From positions 1 through 42,740 of the forward strand of contig CAMPHR010000026.1 of assembly GCA_946886075.1 (NCBI GenBank): a stretch of DNA of 42,740 bases, given 5' to 3'. The notes under the pieces are model-generated. The model saw only the letters and a program-made list of their open reading frames with translations. It was not told the origin of the DNA and did not search any database. Below are positions 16,841 to 25,718 of this stretch, piece by piece (within the stretch, counting starts at the first letter, position 1; every line of letters begins with the position of its first letter). The stretch is from an uncultured Novosphingobium sp. Lineage in GTDB: Bacteria; Pseudomonadota; Alphaproteobacteria; Sphingomonadales; Sphingomonadaceae. The position numbers and the translations under genes were made by a program.

Positions 16841-16865
16841 AACGGCGAAGTCGGCTTCGCGTTCC
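16841..16865 (-). promoter_or_regulatory. EcfG (general stress sigma factor) promoter
   Basis: The minus strand reads GGAAC, sixteen bases, then CGTT. This equals the established EcfG consensus GGAAC-N16/17-CGTT. The predicted start of transcription is about 16830, leaving a leader of about 40 bases to the ATG at 16791. The spacer is itself a perfect inverted repeat, GCGAAG-CCGA-CTTCGC. Confidence 0.75.
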
Positions 16866-16922
16866 CTGAGAAATGTTTCTGGGTTGACAATGGCGGGTGA
16901 ATCGGGGCGGCGTGACAAAGCA

Positions 16923-16954
16923 AAGGGCCGCCGAATCCATGTTCGGCGGCCCTT
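16923..16954 (-). terminator. Intrinsic terminator of sciP
   Basis: AAGGGCCGCCGAA (16923-16935) pairs perfectly over 13 bases with TTCGGCGGCCCTT (16942-16954), with a six-base loop. On the minus strand it lies 38 bases after the sciP stop and is followed by TGCTTTG rather than a pure U-run. It would also insulate the stress promoter at 16841. Confidence 0.75.
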
Positions 16955-16992
16955 GCGATGCGCGAGTCCGACAATGCCGGACGGGCAGATAA

Positions 16993-17292
16993 TCAGTATT
17001 TCTGCTGCCGTTCGTAGAGCGACTTATAATATTGGATGCGCGTCACACGCAGGCCGTGCATGCCCGACCGGTCAACGGCGCGCTGCCAGCCTGCAAATTC
17101 CTCCAGCGTCAACGAATAGCGCGCGCAGGCTTCATCGACTGTCAGCAACCCTCCATTGACGGCAGCGACCACCTCTGCCTTGCGGCGGACGACCCAGCGT
17201 GTCGTGTTGGCTGGCGGCAGGCTGTCCAGAGTCAAGGGTTCCCCGAGCGGCCCGACGACCTGAGCAGGTCGGATTTTCTGATTTTCTATCAT
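16993..17292 (-). CDS. sciP: SciP, small CtrA inhibitory protein (DUF1153)
   Basis: In Caulobacter, SciP is a small HTH protein that blocks CtrA-activated transcription in early G1. The 99-residue product is highly typical: KIRPAQVVGPLGEPLTLDSL, then PPANTTRWVVRRKAEVVAAV, then the HTH GGLLTVDEACARYSLTLEEF and a basic tail ending YERQQKY. ATG 17292 (MIENQKIRP) has GAGGGTGAG upstream; two weaker upstream codons (TTG 17304, GTG 17298) are in frame. It is divergent from mnmA with a hypothetical gene between. I infer a CtrA-based cell-cycle circuit as in other alphaproteobacteria. Confidence 0.93.
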   Translation of the reverse strand: MIENQKIRPAQVVGPLGEPLTLDSLPPANTTRWVVRRKAEVVAAVNGGLLTVDEACARYSLTLEEFAGWQRAVDRSGMHGLRVTRIQYYKSLYERQQKY

Positions 17293-17399
17293 TCTCACCC
17301 TCAAAAAGCGGCACTGGCGTTGCCGAATTCAGCAGCGGCAACCGGTATGCGCGTCAGCCCTGAAGATCAGCTAAAGCGCCACGGTAAACGCCCCCTTCA

Positions 17400-17696
17400 T
17401 CATCCTTGTCCCACTCTTAAATGCTGTGCGATCAACGGGTTGAAGCTTCCCGTTGGGCGCGCGGCCTCGATCATGCCGCTCGGACGTGGCGCGAAGACTT
17501 CGGCCAGATCCTGAATCCAGTCCCCTGCTTCATCCTGCCCCCGCAGGACGCCTGCAACCGCCTGCGCGGTCGGGCTGGCCGCCTGCTCCGCCGCCGAAGC
17601 GGCGCGCAGCAGAGGCCAGACCGGCGCGTGCGGCCGACTGACAGGTCTGGCATTGGCGGCTTTGAGACCGCCTGCCCGAAGGAAACCGAAATCCAT
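17400..17696 (-). CDS. Hypothetical protein
   Basis: A 98-residue reading frame filling most of the gap between sciP and mnmA. Family not recognised. It starts MDFGFLRAGGLKAANARPVS and contains PVWPLLRAASAAEQAASPTA, QAVAGVLRGQDEAGDWIQDL and RPSGMIEAARPTGSFNPLIA. Composition is soluble, alanine-rich and free of membrane helices. ATG 17696 lacks a recognisable Shine-Dalgarno, and a TTG at 17744 would add 16 residues. Its codon choice resembles the neighbouring genes, which is the main reason to list it. The overlapping frames on the other strand look like shadows. Confidence 0.5.
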   Translation of the reverse strand: MDFGFLRAGGLKAANARPVSRPHAPVWPLLRAASAAEQAASPTAQAVAGVLRGQDEAGDWIQDLAEVFAPRPSGMIEAARPTGSFNPLIAQHLRVGQG

Positions 17697-17818
17697 GGGA
17701 AGGGAGATAGCGAGGAAAGGATAAAGTCCGGTAAACTCGCGCAACCGAAACGACGCATTGTGGCCTAAAAAGGGAATCTCGCTGGAATGCCGCGCTTCGG
17801 GCGATTATATGCGCGCCC

Positions 17819-18925
17819 ATGCAGCCCCAGTTCCAGTTGCCCGAACCGCTTGCAAAGCGGCGAATCGTCGTTGCCATGTCTGGCGGCGTGGATTCCAGCG
17901 TCGTTGCCGCGCTCGCTGCCCGCACGGGCGCGGAAACCATTGGTGTCACGCTTCAGCTTTATGATCATGGCGCGGCAGTCGGCCGCACCGGCAGCTGCTG
18001 TGCCGGGCAAGACATACGGGATGCGCGCACTGTCGCTGACCGGATCGGCATCGCGCATTATGTATTTGATTATGAAAGCCGCTTTCGCGATTCCGTGATC
18101 GCCGACTTTGCTGACGAATATATGTCCGGACGGACGCCAATCCCTTGCGTCAAATGCAATATGGGCGTGAAATTCACCGATCTGTTCCAGATCGCGCGTG
18201 ATTTGGGCGCGGATTGCCTTGCAACCGGCCATTATGTCCGCCGCGTCGAAGGCGCGCAGGGCGCCGAACTCCACCGCGCAGCCGATCCCGCGCGTGACCA
18301 GAGCTATTTCCTCTTCGCGACCACACAGGCGCAGCTTGATTATCTGCGCTTTCCCCTGGGCGGCCTGCCAAAGCCCCAGGTGCGCGAGATAGCGGCTGAA
18401 CTCGGCCTGTCAGTGGCGCTGAAGCCCGACAGCCAAGACATCTGCTTCGTGCCGGACGGTGATTATACAGGCGTGGTGCGCAAGCTGCGCCCTGACGCGG
18501 ATGAAGGCGGGGACATCATCCATGTCGATGGCCGCGTCCTCGGCACGCACAAAGGGCTGATCCACTATACCGTCGGCCAGCGGAAGGGGCTGGAGATCGG
18601 CGGCCAGGCCGAGCCGCTCTATGTCGTCCGCCTGGACGCTGGCGAGCGGCGGGTGATCGTCGGGCCTAAGGCGGCGCTGGCGGTGTCGGCGGCCCGGCTC
18701 TCCGACATCAATTGGCTGGGCGGGGACTTCAGCGGGCCACTGACCGCCAAGGTGCGATCGATGGCCAAGCCTGTGCCGGCACGGCTGGACGGCGATCGCT
18801 TGGCTTTCGACGCGCCCGAATATGGCGTGGCGCCGGGTCAGGCAGCTGTGCTCTACGCTGGCGACCGGGTGCTGGGCGGCGGCTGGATCGAAGCCACGGA
18901 GGCCGCGCTGGCGCACGCTGCATGA
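17819..18925 (+). CDS. mnmA: tRNA-specific 2-thiouridylase MnmA
   Basis: MnmA puts sulfur on U34 of Lys, Glu and Gln tRNAs, using ATP and a persulfide relay. The PP-loop is [17 protein letters not shown] (SGGVDSS at 21-27). The catalytic cysteines are C110 in [14 protein letters not shown] and C209 in [34 protein letters not shown] and [14 protein letters not shown] complete the family pattern, and a beta-barrel forms the C-terminal third. 368 residues is normal. ATG 17819 lacks a clear Shine-Dalgarno but is preceded by an AT-rich TATAT, so a very short leader is possible. The pairing with sciP is seen in other alphaproteobacteria. Confidence 0.96.
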   Translation: MQPQFQLPEPLAKRRIVVAMSGGVDSSVVAALAARTGAETIGVTLQLYDHGAAVGRTGSCCAGQDIRDARTVADRIGIAHYVFDYESRFRDSVIADFADEYMSGRTPIPCVKCNMGVKFTDLFQIARDLGADCLATGHYVRRVEGAQGAELHRAADPARDQSYFLFATTQAQLDYLRFPLGGLPKPQVREIAAELGLSVALKPDSQDICFVPDGDYTGVVRKLRPDADEGGDIIHVDGRVLGTHKGLIHYTVGQRKGLEIGGQAEPLYVVRLDAGERRVIVGPKAALAVSAARLSDINWLGGDFSGPLTAKVRSMAKPVPARLDGDRLAFDAPEYGVAPGQAAVLYAGDRVLGGGWIEATEAALAHAA

Positions 18926-18966
18926 ATATTGTCCTTTATGGCGTGCGCGGCTAAGGCCCGCCGGTC

Positions 18967-19629
18967 ATGACTCGTCCGCTCACCCTCGCCATCCCCAAGG
19001 GCCGCATCCTCGATGAAGCGCTGCCGATGCTCGCGCGCGTCGGCATAGAGCCGGAGGCGGAGTTCCATGACAAGAAGAGCCGGGCGCTGCGCTTCGCCAC
19101 CAATCGCCCCGACATTTCGATCATCCGCGTGCGCGCTTTCGACGTCGCGACCTTCGTCGCCCATGGCGCGGCGCAGATCGGCATCGTCGGGTCGGACGTG
19201 GTCGATGAGTTTGACTATTCCGAACTCTATGCGCCGGTCGATCTCGACATCGGTCATTGCCGCCTGTCGGTTGCAGAGCCGGTCGATCTTGCTGGCGAGG
19301 ATGAGGCGGCGATGAGCCATGTGCGGGTCGCCACCAAATATCCTTACCTCACGCGCCGCTATTATGAAGCGCGCGGCATCCAGGCGGAATGCGTGAAGCT
19401 GAACGGTGCGATGGAGCTCGCGCCGTCGCTGGGCCTGTCGCGCCGGATCGTCGATCTCGTCTCATCGGGCGCGACGCTCAAGGCCAATGGCCTCGTCGAA
19501 ACCCATGTTATCACGCAGGTGTCGGCGCGGCTGGTCGTCAACCGGGCTGCCTACAAGATGCGCTCGGCCGAGCTGGCGCCGCTGGTGGAAGGTTTTCGCA
19601 AGGCCGCAGGGGGCAAGGATGCCGCTTAG
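18967..19629 (+). CDS. hisG: ATP phosphoribosyltransferase, short form
   Basis: HisG commits PRPP and ATP to histidine synthesis. At 220 residues it is the short form, which lacks the C-terminal regulatory domain and works with a HisZ subunit; hisZ is not in the window. Motifs are [72 protein letters not shown] and the PRPP loop [15 protein letters not shown]. It overlaps hisD by 11 bases. Upstream, 18922-18954 encodes a ten-codon mini-frame ([10 protein letters not shown]) whose ATG overlaps the mnmA stop; its meaning is unclear. Confidence 0.96.
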   Translation: MTRPLTLAIPKGRILDEALPMLARVGIEPEAEFHDKKSRALRFATNRPDISIIRVRAFDVATFVAHGAAQIGIVGSDVVDEFDYSELYAPVDLDIGHCRLSVAEPVDLAGEDEAAMSHVRVATKYPYLTRRYYEARGIQAECVKLNGAMELAPSLGLSRRIVDLVSSGATLKANGLVETHVITQVSARLVVNRAAYKMRSAELAPLVEGFRKAAGGKDAA

Positions 19630-20908
19630 GCTCGACAGCCGCGACGCCGATTTCGCCGCCAGCTTCACCGCATTGGTCGATGCGCGGCGCGAGGCGGACG
19701 AAGATGTGTCGCGCGACGTCGCGGCGATCCTGAAGCGTGTCCGGGCAGAAGGCGACGCCGCAATCGCCGACTATACCAGCCGGTTCGACCGCCATGATCT
19801 GGACGCAAGCGGCTGGGCCGTCACCCCCGCCGAGTGCCGCGCCGCGCTGAATGGCATCTCGCCTGAACTGCGGGACGCTCTCGAACTCGCCGCCTCTCGC
19901 ATCACCGCCTATCATGAAAAGCAGAAGCCGCAGGACAGCGACGGCACCGACAGCGCAGGCGTGCGCCTCGGCGCGCGTTGGCGGCCGGTCGATGCGGCCG
20001 GGCTCTATGTACCCGGCGGACGCGCAGCCTATCCCAGCTCGCTGCTGATGAACGTCATCCCCGCCAAGGTGGCTGGCGTGTCGCGCATCGCGATGGTGAC
20101 GCCGACGCCCAATGGCGTGATCAACCCGCTCGTCCTCGCCGCCGCCAGCATCGCCGGTATCGAGGAGATTTGGCGCGTCGGTGGCGCTCAGGCCGTCGCG
20201 GCGCTCGCCTATGGCACGGATCGAATCAAGCCCGTCGATGTCATCACCGGCCCCGGCAACGCCTGGGTCGCCGAAGCCAAGCGCCAGCTGTACGGGGTCG
20301 TTGGCATCGACATGGTCGCTGGCCCCTCGGAAATCGTCGTTGTCGCGGACGGGAAGAACGACCCGGACTGGATCGCCGCTGACTTGCTCAGCCAATCGGA
20401 ACATGACCCGACCAGCCAGTCGATCCTCTTCACCGATGATGCCGCCTTCGCCGATGCAGTGGCGCAAGCCGTGGAAAGACGCCTGCCGCTCCTCTCGACC
20501 CAGGCGGTCGCCACGACCAGCTGGGCAGCCAATGGCGCAATCATTCTCGTGCGCGATCTGGAAGAAGCCATGCCGCTGGTGAACCGTCTGGCGGCCGAGC
20601 ATCTGGAACTGGCGGTCGATGATCCCGACGCCCTGTTCGCGCAGGTGCGGCATGCCGGATCAGTGTTTCTCGGCCGCATGACGCCTGAAGCTGTCGGCGA
20701 TTATGTCGCAGGGCCCAACCATGTCCTGCCGACAGGCCGCCGCGCGCGTTTTTCCTCCGGTCTGTCGGTGCTCGACTTCATGAAACGCACCAGCTTCCTC
20801 AGCCTTGATCAGGCGGCGATCGATGCGATCGGCCCGGCAGCGGTCGCGCTGGCGGAGGCGGAAGGACTGCCTGCCCACGCGGCATCCGTGGCAGTGCGGC
20901 TGCGCTGA
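19619..20908 (+). CDS. hisD: Histidinol dehydrogenase
   Basis: HisD oxidises histidinol to histidine with two NAD+ and a zinc ion. The 429-residue protein starts [20 protein letters not shown] at ATG 19619, inside the end of hisG; an open frame continues further upstream but only as a hisG shadow. Seen motifs are [89 protein letters not shown] and [20 protein letters not shown]. All residues expected for zinc and substrate binding appear in place. It is cotranscribed with hisG and followed by a long repeat hairpin. Confidence 0.97.
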   Translation: MPLRLDSRDADFAASFTALVDARREADEDVSRDVAAILKRVRAEGDAAIADYTSRFDRHDLDASGWAVTPAECRAALNGISPELRDALELAASRITAYHEKQKPQDSDGTDSAGVRLGARWRPVDAAGLYVPGGRAAYPSSLLMNVIPAKVAGVSRIAMVTPTPNGVINPLVLAAASIAGIEEIWRVGGAQAVAALAYGTDRIKPVDVITGPGNAWVAEAKRQLYGVVGIDMVAGPSEIVVVADGKNDPDWIAADLLSQSEHDPTSQSILFTDDAAFADAVAQAVERRLPLLSTQAVATTSWAANGAIILVRDLEEAMPLVNRLAAEHLELAVDDPDALFAQVRHAGSVFLGRMTPEAVGDYVAGPNHVLPTGRRARFSSGLSVLDFMKRTSFLSLDQAAIDAIGPAAVALAEAEGLPAHAASVAVRLR

Positions 20909-20913
20909 TCATT

Positions 20914-20981
20914 TTCCGTTCGGTTCGAGCCTGTCGAGAACCGGATGCGCAGGGTTCTCGACAGGCTCGAATTGAACGGAA
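20914..20981. repeat. Long inverted repeat between hisD and nusB (sphingomonad TGTCGA-type)
   Basis: The left arm (20914-20942) and right arm (20953-20981) are 29 bases each and pair at 27 positions around a ten-base loop. The core is TTCGAGCCTGTCGAGAACC and its complement. The two mismatches are adjacent (GG against AA). The hairpin lies between the hisD stop and the nusB start and is related in pattern to the repeat at 21447-21494. It could terminate or stabilise the hisGD transcript. Confidence 0.85.
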
Positions 20982-20993
20982 TAAAAGACCTTT

Positions 20994-21440
20994 ATGAACG
21001 AACGCTCCAAATCCCGCTCCGCCGCCCGGCTTGCTGCCGTGCAGGCGCTGTACCAGCTGGAAATGGAAGGCACGCCGCTCCGCGTCCTGCTGCATGAATT
21101 TCATCAGCATCGCCTCGGCGCGACGATCGAGGATGTGACCTATGCCGATGCGGAGGAAAGCTTCTTCGACGACATCGTGACCGGCGTGGACAAGCGGCGC
21201 GACGAGATTGACGGACTGATCACCGCCCGCCTCTCAAAGGGCTGGAGCCTCGAACGCCTCGACAAGCCGATGCGCCAGATCCTGCGCGCGGGCGCCTATG
21301 AACTGCTCGCGCGGCGCGACGTGCCGACCGGGACGGTGATCAGCGAATATGTCGATGTCGCCCACGCTTTTTACGACAAGCGCGAGGCGGGCTTCGTAAA
21401 CGGCCTGCTCGACGGCGTGGCCAAGGATGTCCGCAAGTAA
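20994..21440 (+). CDS. nusB: Transcription antitermination protein NusB
   Basis: NusB with NusE binds boxA RNA and supports rRNA antitermination. The 148-residue helical protein reads NERSKSRSAARLAAVQALYQ, then VTYADAEESFFDDIVTGVDK, LERLDKPMRQILRAGAYELL, and ends with PTGTVISEYVDVAHAFYDKR and EAGFVNGLLDGVAKDVRK, all typical. The start ATG 20994 has only a weak Shine-Dalgarno (AAAGACC) and follows the end of a large hairpin by 13 bases. In many alphaproteobacteria nusB follows ribH, but here it precedes thiL. Confidence 0.95.
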   Translation: MNERSKSRSAARLAAVQALYQLEMEGTPLRVLLHEFHQHRLGATIEDVTYADAEESFFDDIVTGVDKRRDEIDGLITARLSKGWSLERLDKPMRQILRAGAYELLARRDVPTGTVISEYVDVAHAFYDKREAGFVNGLLDGVAKDVRK

Positions 21441-21446
21441 CCAACC

Positions 21447-21494
21447 ACCTCCGTTCGGGCTGAGCCCTTCGGCAGGCTCAGGGCGAACGGAGGT
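21447..21494 (+). repeat. Inverted repeat between nusB and thiL, containing the thiL Shine-Dalgarno
   Basis: The arms 21447-21466 and 21475-21494 are 20 bases each, with two adjacent mismatches (GG against CC) and an eight-base loop. The right arm ends CGAACGGAGGT. GGAGG at 21489-21493 is the only Shine-Dalgarno for thiL (ATG 21500), and it pairs with CCTCC at 21448-21452. The core TGAGCC...GGCTCA resembles the repeat at 20914. Confidence 0.85.
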
Positions 21495-21499
21495 CAGTT

Positions 21500-22414
21500 A
21501 TGTCCGCTGAATCCCGCTTCCTGACGCTCCTCCGGCTGCTGGCCAACGACCCAGCCGCGCGCGGACTGCAGGATGATGTCGCGGTTCTGGATGTGGGCGG
21601 CGCGCGCCTGATCCTGACCAGCGACACGATGGTGGAGGGGGTGCATTATCTCCCCGGCGATCCGCCTGATGACATCGGCTGGAAGCTCGCGGCGGTCAAC
21701 CTGTCAGACCTTGCAGCCAAGGGCGCGCGGCCGGTCGGCTGTCTGCTCAACTATGCGCTGTCGGGCGATGACGCCTGGGACGCCGCTTTTCTCGAAGGGC
21801 TTGGCGAGGCGCTCGGCCGTCATGCCATGCCGCTGCTGGGCGGCGACACCGTCAAGATGCCGCGAGGGAGCGCGCGCAGCTACAGCCTGACCGCGATCGG
21901 CGAGGCGAGCGGGCCCATTCCTGCCCGGAGCGGCGCGCAGGCCGGCGATCGTCTTTATCTCACCGGCCCTGTAGGCGACGCCGGGGCGGGTCTGGACTTG
22001 CTCCGGTCGAACCCAGCCGCGTCAGGTCCGCTGGTAGAAGCCTATCGTCGCCCGAAGCCGCGCCTTGCCGAAGGGATGCTGCTCGCTGGCCATGCCCATG
22101 CGATGATGGACGTGTCGGACGGACTGTTGATCGACGCGGCGCGCATGGCGGAGGCGAGCGGCCTTGCCGTCACCATCGACCATGTGCCGCTCTCCCCCGC
22201 CTTGGAGCTGGTGAGTGGCGGTGGCACCGCCGCGCAGATAACGGCCGCACGCGCGGGCGACGATTATGAGCTGTTGTTCGCCCTGCCGCCTTCGGCCAAG
22301 CCGCCGGTACGCGCCATTCCAGTGGGCAGCTTCTCTTCAGGGTCCGGCCTCAGCCTCATCATCGACGGAGCAGCGATCCCGCTGCCGGATCGGCTCGGCT
22401 GGGAACATGGTTGA
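21500..22414 (+). CDS. thiL: Thiamine-monophosphate kinase
   Basis: ThiL phosphorylates thiamine monophosphate to the active cofactor. Of 304 residues, the N-terminal metal-binding part reads LQDDVAVLDVGGARLILTSD and TMVEGVHYLPGDPPDDIGWK. Family motifs are AAVNLSDLAAKGARPVGCLL, LLGGDTVKMPRGSARSYSLT, MMDVSDGLLIDAARMAEASG and ARAGDDYELLFALPP. The protein is a little shorter than E. coli ThiL. Translation starts at ATG 21500, six bases after GGAGG. That ribosome-binding site lies in the arm of the preceding hairpin, so expression may depend on its opening. Confidence 0.95.
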   Translation: MSAESRFLTLLRLLANDPAARGLQDDVAVLDVGGARLILTSDTMVEGVHYLPGDPPDDIGWKLAAVNLSDLAAKGARPVGCLLNYALSGDDAWDAAFLEGLGEALGRHAMPLLGGDTVKMPRGSARSYSLTAIGEASGPIPARSGAQAGDRLYLTGPVGDAGAGLDLLRSNPAASGPLVEAYRRPKPRLAEGMLLAGHAHAMMDVSDGLLIDAARMAEASGLAVTIDHVPLSPALELVSGGGTAAQITAARAGDDYELLFALPPSAKPPVRAIPVGSFSSGSGLSLIIDGAAIPLPDRLGWEHG

Positions 22415-22665
22415 GCTGCCCGCGCACAACGGCTTGATTCAGGTACATTTCGTAACGGCTTGACGTCGCTCATCCTGTCTGTAGCTTCGCGCCATCCTTT
22501 TCTCAGCCCGGTTGGACGCGCTTATGTCCGTGCCCTTGACGCTGATTGATGCGGTGCCTGATGCTGGATGCGTGAATTCCGGCCGCCCGCGCTCATGCTT
22601 TTCGCCCGCCCGTTTTTCCCTGCGGAGCGGCCGATGACAGCAAGAACAGGGGGAGAGGAACATCC
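22415..22665. other. Intergenic region thiL-hppA
   Basis: This 251-base stretch has no convincing gene. It should hold the hppA promoter. TTGACG at 22460-22465 is a possible -35 element, without a clear -10 at the right distance. The hppA Shine-Dalgarno GGGGGAGAGG lies at 22649-22658. Confidence 0.4.
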
Positions 22666-24789
22666 ATGCAGATTGTCTATATCGCCATGGGGTGCGGGCT
22701 ATTAGCCCTGCTCTACGGCCTGATAACCAGTCGTCAGGTTCTGGCGGCATCCGCCGGTAATGAAACAATGCAGGCGATCGCAGGTGCGATCCAAGAAGGG
22801 GCTAAGGCCTATCTCAGCCGCCAATATATGACGATCGGCATGGTCGGCGTGGTGGTGGCGGCGCTCGTCTTCTTCTTTCTGGGCGCAACATCCGCGATCG
22901 GCTTCCTGATCGGCGCGATTCTCTCGGGCGCGGCGGGCTTCATCGGCATGAACATTTCGGTGCGCGCCAATGTCCGTACTGCGGAAGCTGCTCGCACGAC
23001 TTTGCAGAGCGGCCTCACCGTCGCCTTTCGCGCAGGCGCAATCACCGGCATGCTGGTGGCAGGTCTGGCGCTGCTCGCGATCAGTGTCTTCTTCTGGTAT
23101 CTCACCGGTCCCGCAGGTCATGCGCCCGACGATCGGCTGGTGATCGATTCCCTGGTGGCGCTTGCCTTCGGGGCCAGCCTCATCTCGATCTTCGCGCGCC
23201 TTGGCGGCGGCATCTTTACGAAGGCGGCTGATGTCGGCGCCGATCTGGTCGGCAAGGTGGAAGCGGGCATCCCGGAAGATGATCCACGCAACCCCGCCGT
23301 GATCGCGGACAATGTGGGTGACAATGTCGGCGACTGCGCGGGCATGGCGGCCGATCTGTTCGAAACCTATGTCGTGACCGTCGGCGCGACCATGGTGCTG
23401 ACGGCCCTGCTGGTGAGCGGTGTCGACAATGGCTTCCTGCAACGGCTCATGTCTCTGCCGCTGATCGTCGGCGGCGTGTGCATTATCACTTCGATCATCG
23501 GCACCTACATGGTGCGTCTCGGCTCCAGCCAGTCGATCATGGGCGCACTCTACAAGGGCTTCTGGACGACGGCGATCCTGTCGATCCCGGCGCTTTATTT
23601 CGCCACCAGCTTCACCCTGGGTGATCTTAACGCCCGCTTCGGCACAGACCTCGACGGCGCGGGCGGCTATACCGGCATGGCCCTGTTCTGGGCGATGATG
23701 GTCGGGCTTGCCGTCACCGGCCTCATCGTTTGGATCACCGAATATTATACCGGCACCAACTATCGCCCGGTGCGCAGCATCGCCCGTGCGTCCGAAACGG
23801 GGCATGGCACGAACGTCATCCAAGGGCTGGCGGTCAGCCTTGAAGCAACGGCACTGCCGACATTGGTGATCGTTGCGGGGATCATCGTCGCGCACCAACT
23901 CGCAGGGCTCATCGGTATCGCCTTTGCGGCAACGGCAATGCTCGCGCTGGCGGGCATGGTCGTCGCGCTCGACGCCTATGGTCCCGTTACGGACAATGCG
24001 GGCGGCATCGCGGAGATGTCGCATCTTGACGACAGCGTCCGGGTCAAGACCGACGCGCTCGACGCCGTGGGCAACACGACCAAGGCCGTGACGAAGGGCT
24101 ATGCCATCGGCTCGGCCGGGCTCGCCGCGCTTGTGCTGTTCGGCGCCTATACGGAGGACCTTAAATTCTACAATTCGGCCCTCGGTCTTACCGAGCCGGT
24201 CGATTTCAGCCTGTCCAACCCCTATGTCATCGTCGGCCTGCTGCTGGGGGCGCTGCTGCCCTATCTGTTCGGCGCGATGGGGATGACGGCGGTCGGCCGC
24301 GCCGCTGGTGACGTGGTAAAGGACGTTCGAGACCAGTTCGCCACCAACAGCGGCATCATGGAAGGGACCTCGCGGCCCGACTATGCGCGCACGGTCGACC
24401 TCGTCACCCGTGCGGCGATCAAGGAGATGATCATCCCCAGCCTGCTGCCCGTGCTGGCGCCGATCGTCGTCTATTTCGCCATCTCCGCCGTAGCAGGGAC
24501 GCCGAACGGCTTTGCTGCACTCGGCGCATTGCTGCTGGGCGTGATCGTGTCGGGCCTGTTCGTTGCGCTGTCGATGACCTCAGGCGGCGGTGCCTGGGAC
24601 AATGCCAAGAAATATATCGAAGACGGCAATCATGGCGGCAAGGGATCCGACGCGCACAAGGCAGCGGTGACCGGCGACACCGTGGGTGATCCTTACAAGG
24701 ACACGGCCGGACCTGCAGTCAACCCGATGATCAAGATCACGAACATCGTGGCCTTGCTGCTGCTCGCGGCTCTCGCTCACGGCGTTTGA
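22666..24789 (+). CDS. hppA: Membrane-bound proton-translocating pyrophosphatase, K+-insensitive type
   Basis: This integral membrane enzyme couples pyrophosphate hydrolysis to proton pumping. It has 707 residues with about 16 membrane helices. The catalytic loops are [20 protein letters not shown] and [20 protein letters not shown], followed by [15 protein letters not shown]. The second half has [20 protein letters not shown] and the C-terminal loop [20 protein letters not shown]. The motif [17 protein letters not shown] carries lysine K473 where K+-dependent enzymes have alanine, so the enzyme should not need potassium. A strong Shine-Dalgarno precedes ATG 22666, and an intrinsic terminator follows. 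It is a single-gene unit. Confidence 0.97.
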   Translation: MQIVYIAMGCGLLALLYGLITSRQVLAASAGNETMQAIAGAIQEGAKAYLSRQYMTIGMVGVVVAALVFFFLGATSAIGFLIGAILSGAAGFIGMNISVRANVRTAEAARTTLQSGLTVAFRAGAITGMLVAGLALLAISVFFWYLTGPAGHAPDDRLVIDSLVALAFGASLISIFARLGGGIFTKAADVGADLVGKVEAGIPEDDPRNPAVIADNVGDNVGDCAGMAADLFETYVVTVGATMVLTALLVSGVDNGFLQRLMSLPLIVGGVCIITSIIGTYMVRLGSSQSIMGALYKGFWTTAILSIPALYFATSFTLGDLNARFGTDLDGAGGYTGMALFWAMMVGLAVTGLIVWITEYYTGTNYRPVRSIARASETGHGTNVIQGLAVSLEATALPTLVIVAGIIVAHQLAGLIGIAFAATAMLALAGMVVALDAYGPVTDNAGGIAEMSHLDDSVRVKTDALDAVGNTTKAVTKGYAIGSAGLAALVLFGAYTEDLKFYNSALGLTEPVDFSLSNPYVIVGLLLGALLPYLFGAMGMTAVGRAAGDVVKDVRDQFATNSGIMEGTSRPDYARTVDLVTRAAIKEMIIPSLLPVLAPIVVYFAISAVAGTPNGFAALGALLLGVIVSGLFVALSMTSGGGAWDNAKKYIEDGNHGGKGSDAHKAAVTGDTVGDPYKDTAGPAVNPMIKITNIVALLLLAALAHGV

Positions 24790-24816
24790 TCGCCTGCAAC
24801 GCCGAACGAAAGGAGA

Positions 24817-24844
24817 TGGCCCCGCCCGCAGTCGGGCGGGGCCA
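24817..24844 (+). terminator. Intrinsic terminator of hppA
   Basis: TGGCCCCGCCCG (24817-24828) pairs perfectly with CGGGCGGGGCCA (24833-24844) around CAGT, followed by TTTTCG. It lies 27 bases after the hppA stop. Confidence 0.9.
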
Positions 24845-24908
24845 TTTTCGATGCCACGGGGAAATAGAAACAATTGTCATAAATATTGCGCAAAACAGAA
24901 ATGATAAC

Positions 24909-24924
24909 GTCACACAAAGGTCAT
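24909..24924 (+). promoter_or_regulatory. Possible Pho-box-like direct repeat upstream of the DUF2490 gene
   Basis: GTCAC (24909) and GTCAT (24920) start 11 bases apart, the spacing of PhoB-type half-sites, within an AT-rich patch. A further TTGTCAT lies at 24874-24880. The likeness is partial, so this is only a candidate. Confidence 0.25.
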
Positions 24925-24961
24925 AGTGGGCCGCCGCGTCACAAGGCGACGGGAGATTATG

Positions 24962-25642
24962 ATGCGACCGACTTTGAAGCTTCTGCCAGCGTTGATGGCT
25001 TTGGCCCTTCCCTCCATGGCTCATGCCACAGAGGATGATCAGCTCTGGACTGGCGTTAGCGCCACGGTGAAGTTGAGCGACAAATGGCGCTTTTCACAGG
25101 AGGTCATTGCTCGGTTCAGCGAGGATCGCGACGGCCTTTACGAGGTCGAGATGAACTCGCTTCTGGGCTACAAGGTCACCAAGAATGTGACGGTCTGGGC
25201 GGGCTACACCCATGACCCCAATTATAACGCCGGCGACTTTGCGGTGATGGAACATCGCGGCCGTCAGCAGGTGACGATCGACAATATCGTGAAGATCGGC
25301 CCCGGCCAACTGAGCGCCCGCCTGCGCCTTGAGGAGCGCTGGCGCGAAGGGGTTGATGGCACTGCCTGGCGCTTCCGGCCCTATGTCAAATATGTGTTGC
25401 CCTTCAGGGAAGGCGGCAAGACCGCACTGGTGCTGAGCCATGAAAGCTTCATCGACCTCAACACTACCAATTTCCAGCGGGTCGAGGGTGAAGAGCGGAT
25501 GCGCAACCTGATCGCCATCACCACCCCGATCACGAAGAATGTGAACGCGGAAATCGGTTATCTGCACCAGCATGGCTTCCGGCCCAATGCCGAAGATGCC
25601 AACGATAATGTGGCGTCCTTCGCGCTCAGCTTTTCCTTCTAA
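24962..25642 (+). CDS. DUF2490 family outer-membrane beta-barrel protein
   Basis: A protein of about 226 residues with a clear signal peptide (MRPTLKLLPALMALALPSMAHA, cleaved before TEDD). The mature part alternates hydrophobic and polar residues as in small beta-barrels: LWTGVSATVKLSDKWRFSQE, VTVWAGYTHDPNYNAGDFAV, LSARLRLEERWREGVDGTAW. It ends in aromatic-terminated strands (VASFALSFSF), a typical outer-membrane assembly signal. Its role is unknown. Two adjacent ATGs exist; 24962 is better spaced from GGGAG (24951-24955) than 24959. It stands alone behind the hppA terminator, with an AT-rich promoter region. Confidence 0.85.
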   Translation: MRPTLKLLPALMALALPSMAHATEDDQLWTGVSATVKLSDKWRFSQEVIARFSEDRDGLYEVEMNSLLGYKVTKNVTVWAGYTHDPNYNAGDFAVMEHRGRQQVTIDNIVKIGPGQLSARLRLEERWREGVDGTAWRFRPYVKYVLPFREGGKTALVLSHESFIDLNTTNFQRVEGEERMRNLIAITTPITKNVNAEIGYLHQHGFRPNAEDANDNVASFALSFSF

Positions 25643-25718
25643 CCTCCCATAGCCGGGGGGAAGGCTGCTCCTTCTCCCGCCTTGCCCCTGCGCCCATCGC
25701 GGGCCTATAGGGCGCGCC

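Noticed and set aside
22439..22768. 109-codon minus-strand frame in the thiL-hppA spacer
   Set aside because: It overlaps the hppA start and ribosome-binding site, and its translation looks non-coding.
22702..24024. 440-codon open frame opposite hppA
   Set aside because: Composition is typical of an antisense shadow, and hppA on the plus strand is unambiguous.
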